A stretch of 64,000 nt of DNA from Alphaproteobacteria bacterium (GTDB lineage: Bacteria; Pseudomonadota; Alphaproteobacteria; CACIAM-22H2): the NCBI GenBank assembly GCA_016124335.1, contig WGNX01000008.1, positions 1 through 64,000 of the forward strand, written 5' to 3'. A program made the position numbers and the translations under genes. The notes beneath the pieces were generated by a model. That model saw only the letters and a list, made by a program, of their open reading frames with translations, was not told the DNA's origin and did not search any database. Positions 62,569 through 64,000 of this stretch are shown here, in pieces (positions within the stretch are counted from its first letter, which is position 1; every line of letters starts with the position of its first letter).

Positions 62569-63608
62569 ATCCGGCGCATCTCGATCGGCGGCAGATACCG
62601 ATCGGTCCAGATCTTCTCGGGCGGTGTCATGCCCGATAGCTGGAGGCCCTTCGACAGCTGCTCGATCGAGCGTACCAGCCGCGGCATCTCGATCTGGCCG
62701 ATGCCGATACGGTCCGTCTCCGGGCCGCGGATCTGGTGGTCGACGACCCACTTCAGGCGATCAAGTTCGATGTCCTTTTTGACGAGCGGGTCGACCTTGG
62801 CCAGCGACTCGGTCACGGCTGCCGGATCGGTGACCGCATCGCGCCAGCCATGTGCGCAGGCGCGCAGGAAACCCGGGATCGCCGCCTCGTTCTCGCGCAG
62901 GAACTTCCGGCTCACGGTGATCGTGTTGGCGTAGAGATCGAGACCATGCCGGGCATAGGGCATGATCGAGATGTCCTCGAACTTCACGCCGAGGCCGCGC
63001 AGATTGAGCCACACGGTCGAATCGAAGCCGGTGACCGCCTCGACCTCCTTTCGCATGAAAACGGCCTCGCGCAGGCGCAGATCCATGTTGTTGAATTTCA
63101 CGCCCGCAGGATCGAGCCCGTTGGCGCGGAAGAAGACAGGGAACAGGCGGAACGCATTGTCCGTGATCGGGCCGCCGATCGTGCGGCCGACGAGATCGGC
63201 GGGTTTGGAAATGCCGGCGGACTTCCATGAAATGATGGCGGCAGGCGTCGACCGGTAGACGTTGAAAACGGCCAGCGGCGTCGAGTCGGGGCTTTTCAGA
63301 TAGAATTCGGCGAGCGCCGGCAGGTCGCCGAAGCCGAGATCGTAGGTATCCGAGGCCACCCGCATCAGCGCATCGGCACCCGCAGCGGGATCCATCGAAA
63401 CGATGCGGATGCCTTCCTTCTCGAAGTAGCCCTTCTCGAGTGCGTGAATGAACGGCGAGTTCGTGCCGTTGCGCGGAAGGTTCAGCGTGAAGCGGACGGC
63501 AACCCCGGAAGTCTGCGCAAAGACATGGGGGGCGGCAAGCATGCCGGCCGCCGCAGCGACGGCGGACGAAAGCAAAGTACGCCGCGAGACACGATTCGTT
63601 CCTGCCAT
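62565..63608 (-). CDS. NMT1/SsuA-type ABC substrate-binding protein, Tat-exported
   Basis: 347 residues from ATG 63608. The N-terminus NRVSRRTLLSSAVAAAAGML has the twin-Arg SRRTLL motif, so the protein is probably exported folded by Tat. The binding domain FTLNLPRNGTNSPFIHALEK, FEKEGIRIVSMDPAAGADAL and SDTYDLGFGDLPALAEF is NMT1/THI5-like. Ligands of this family include sulfonates, nitrate, pyrimidines. No permease or ATPase is adjacent in the window. Confidence 0.88.
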   Translation of the reverse strand: MAGTNRVSRRTLLSSAVAAAAGMLAAPHVFAQTSGVAVRFTLNLPRNGTNSPFIHALEKGYFEKEGIRIVSMDPAAGADALMRVASDTYDLGFGDLPALAEFYLKSPDSTPLAVFNVYRSTPAAIISWKSAGISKPADLVGRTIGGPITDNAFRLFPVFFRANGLDPAGVKFNNMDLRLREAVFMRKEVEAVTGFDSTVWLNLRGLGVKFEDISIMPYARHGLDLYANTITVSRKFLRENEAAIPGFLRACAHGWRDAVTDPAAVTESLAKVDPLVKKDIELDRLKWVVDHQIRGPETDRIGIGQIEMPRLVRSIEQLSKGLQLSGMTPPEKIWTDRYLPPIEMRRI

Positions 63609-63724
63609 TCTCTTCCTCCAGCGCGATGCGATGGAGACAATCGAGGCAATCCGCATGCCATTGAGGGGTCCAGAGTCGGTTTGTCGTTGATTTGCGGCGT
63701 TCGCCCATTAGGTTGCGCGACGGC

Positions 63725-64000
63725 ATGACAATCCTTGCGCTGACGATGGGCGAACCGGCGGGTGTCGGCGGCGAACTTTCGCTGCTCGCATGGCGGCATC
63801 TGCACATGCAGGGGCCCGTCTTTTTTGCACTCGACGATCCTGGTCGCCTGCGCGGCGTTGCCGACGGGCTTGGTCTTTCCGTTCCGGTCCGCGAGGTATC
63901 GAGCCCTGCGGAAGCCGCGGCGGTCTTCGCCGAAGCGCTGCCCGTGATGCCCGTGGCGCTGCGCACGAATTCCGTCGCCGGAAGGCCCGATCCGGCGAAC
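63725..64000 (+). CDS. PdxA-family 4-hydroxythreonine-4-phosphate dehydrogenase, N-terminal part
   Basis: The first 92 codons of a gene cut by the right edge. MTILALTMGEPAGVGGELSL matches the PdxA start (LALTMGDPAGIGPE in typical PdxA); the frame is open to the end. PdxA oxidises 4-phosphohydroxy-threonine in pyridoxal phosphate synthesis, though PdxA2-type relatives act on sugar acid phosphates. Normally ksgA follows; that cannot be checked here. It is divergent from the NMT1-type gene. Confidence 0.85.
   Translation, partial: MTILALTMGEPAGVGGELSLLAWRHLHMQGPVFFALDDPGRLRGVADGLGLSVPVREVSSPAEAAAVFAEALPVMPVALRTNSVAGRPDPAN

Noticed and set aside
1-64000. tRNA genes, rRNA genes, CRISPR arrays and prophage genes
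   Set aside because: I looked for T-loop-like blocks, regularly spaced repeats, and integrase, capsid or portal proteins, and found none that can be supported.

Overview
The window is GC-rich, gene-dense alphaproteobacterial chromosome. Short intergenic gaps, many ATGA/GTGA stop-start overlaps, GTG and TTG starts, and family content (Alph_Pro_TM/TIGR02186 beside TauE/SafE exporters, MmcB, SapC, PAS_5-like protein, membrane FMN glutamate-synthase-like protein, glnD-murJ-trpS linkage) suggest a Rhodospirillales-like organism. This is inference from gene content; there is no rRNA gene or taxonomic marker. I see no tRNA, CRISPR array, prophage or replication origin. The left edge cuts an IS630-type transposase and the right edge cuts a pdxA-family gene.

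Layout. 1-9.1 kb: a long leftward gene string, glnD, a small unknown gene, murJ, trpS, two tandem TauE/SafE exporters, a TIGR02186 membrane protein and a UspA protein, ending at the IS630 fragment. 9.1-17.4 kb: a lipoprotein, a periplasmic FKBP, a mutS-SDR pair, malic enzyme, and a MoaD/ThiS-like protein paired with an Asp-box propeller. 17.5-20.6 kb: a PhoR-like kinase, a MarR-GNAT fusion with its own palindromic promoter, and a glycerophosphodiesterase. 20.7-24.8 kb: rbfA-truB-rpsO-pnp, ending in a strong terminator, with no infB upstream. 24.8-35.5 kb: an AT-rich secreted orphan, an AcuI-type reductase, a nucleotide cyclase coupled to a small membrane protein, HxlR-SCP2 and GNAT genes, an SbmA/BacA-like ABC transporter, a PAS protein, mmcB with a large unknown partner, and gloB. 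35.5-41.3 kb: a DctPQM TRAP transporter with MBL and VOC enzymes, divergent from a mandelate-racemase-type enzyme. 41.3-47.9 kb: accessory genes (AT-rich DUF3800, peptide-type binding protein, aldo/keto reductase, hydrolase, SapC, AT-rich HEPN-like ORF) and a palindromic intergenic repeat. 47.9-56.7 kb: the most unusual locus. A five-gene operon (secreted protein, stand-alone cNMP-binding protein, CHAT-TPR lipoprotein, FecR-like protein, CHASE2 cyclase) is divergent from a TpsB/FhaC outer-membrane transporter. 57-60.3 kb: the tupABC tungstate importer divergent from a one-component HTH/periplasmic-binding-like regulator. 60.3-64 kb: an FMN glutamate-synthase-like protein, a MOSC protein, a Tat-exported NMT1-type binding protein and a partial pdxA.

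How the genes work together. The 47.9-56.7 kb locus has the parts of a trans-envelope circuit: an extracytoplasmic sensor joined to a cytoplasmic cyclase, a cytoplasmic cyclic-nucleotide sensor without an output domain, a caspase-like peptidase predicted on the periplasmic face of a membrane, and an outer-membrane secretion pore whose TpsA cargo is not in the window. Three AT-rich genes (24.8, 41.5 and 47.0 kb) sit singly between host genes and look acquired. Two regulatory sites stand out: a palindrome fused to the promoter and start codon of the MarR-GNAT gene, and a perfect 14-bp hairpin between the Shine-Dalgarno-like sequence and the TTG start of the DUF3800 gene.
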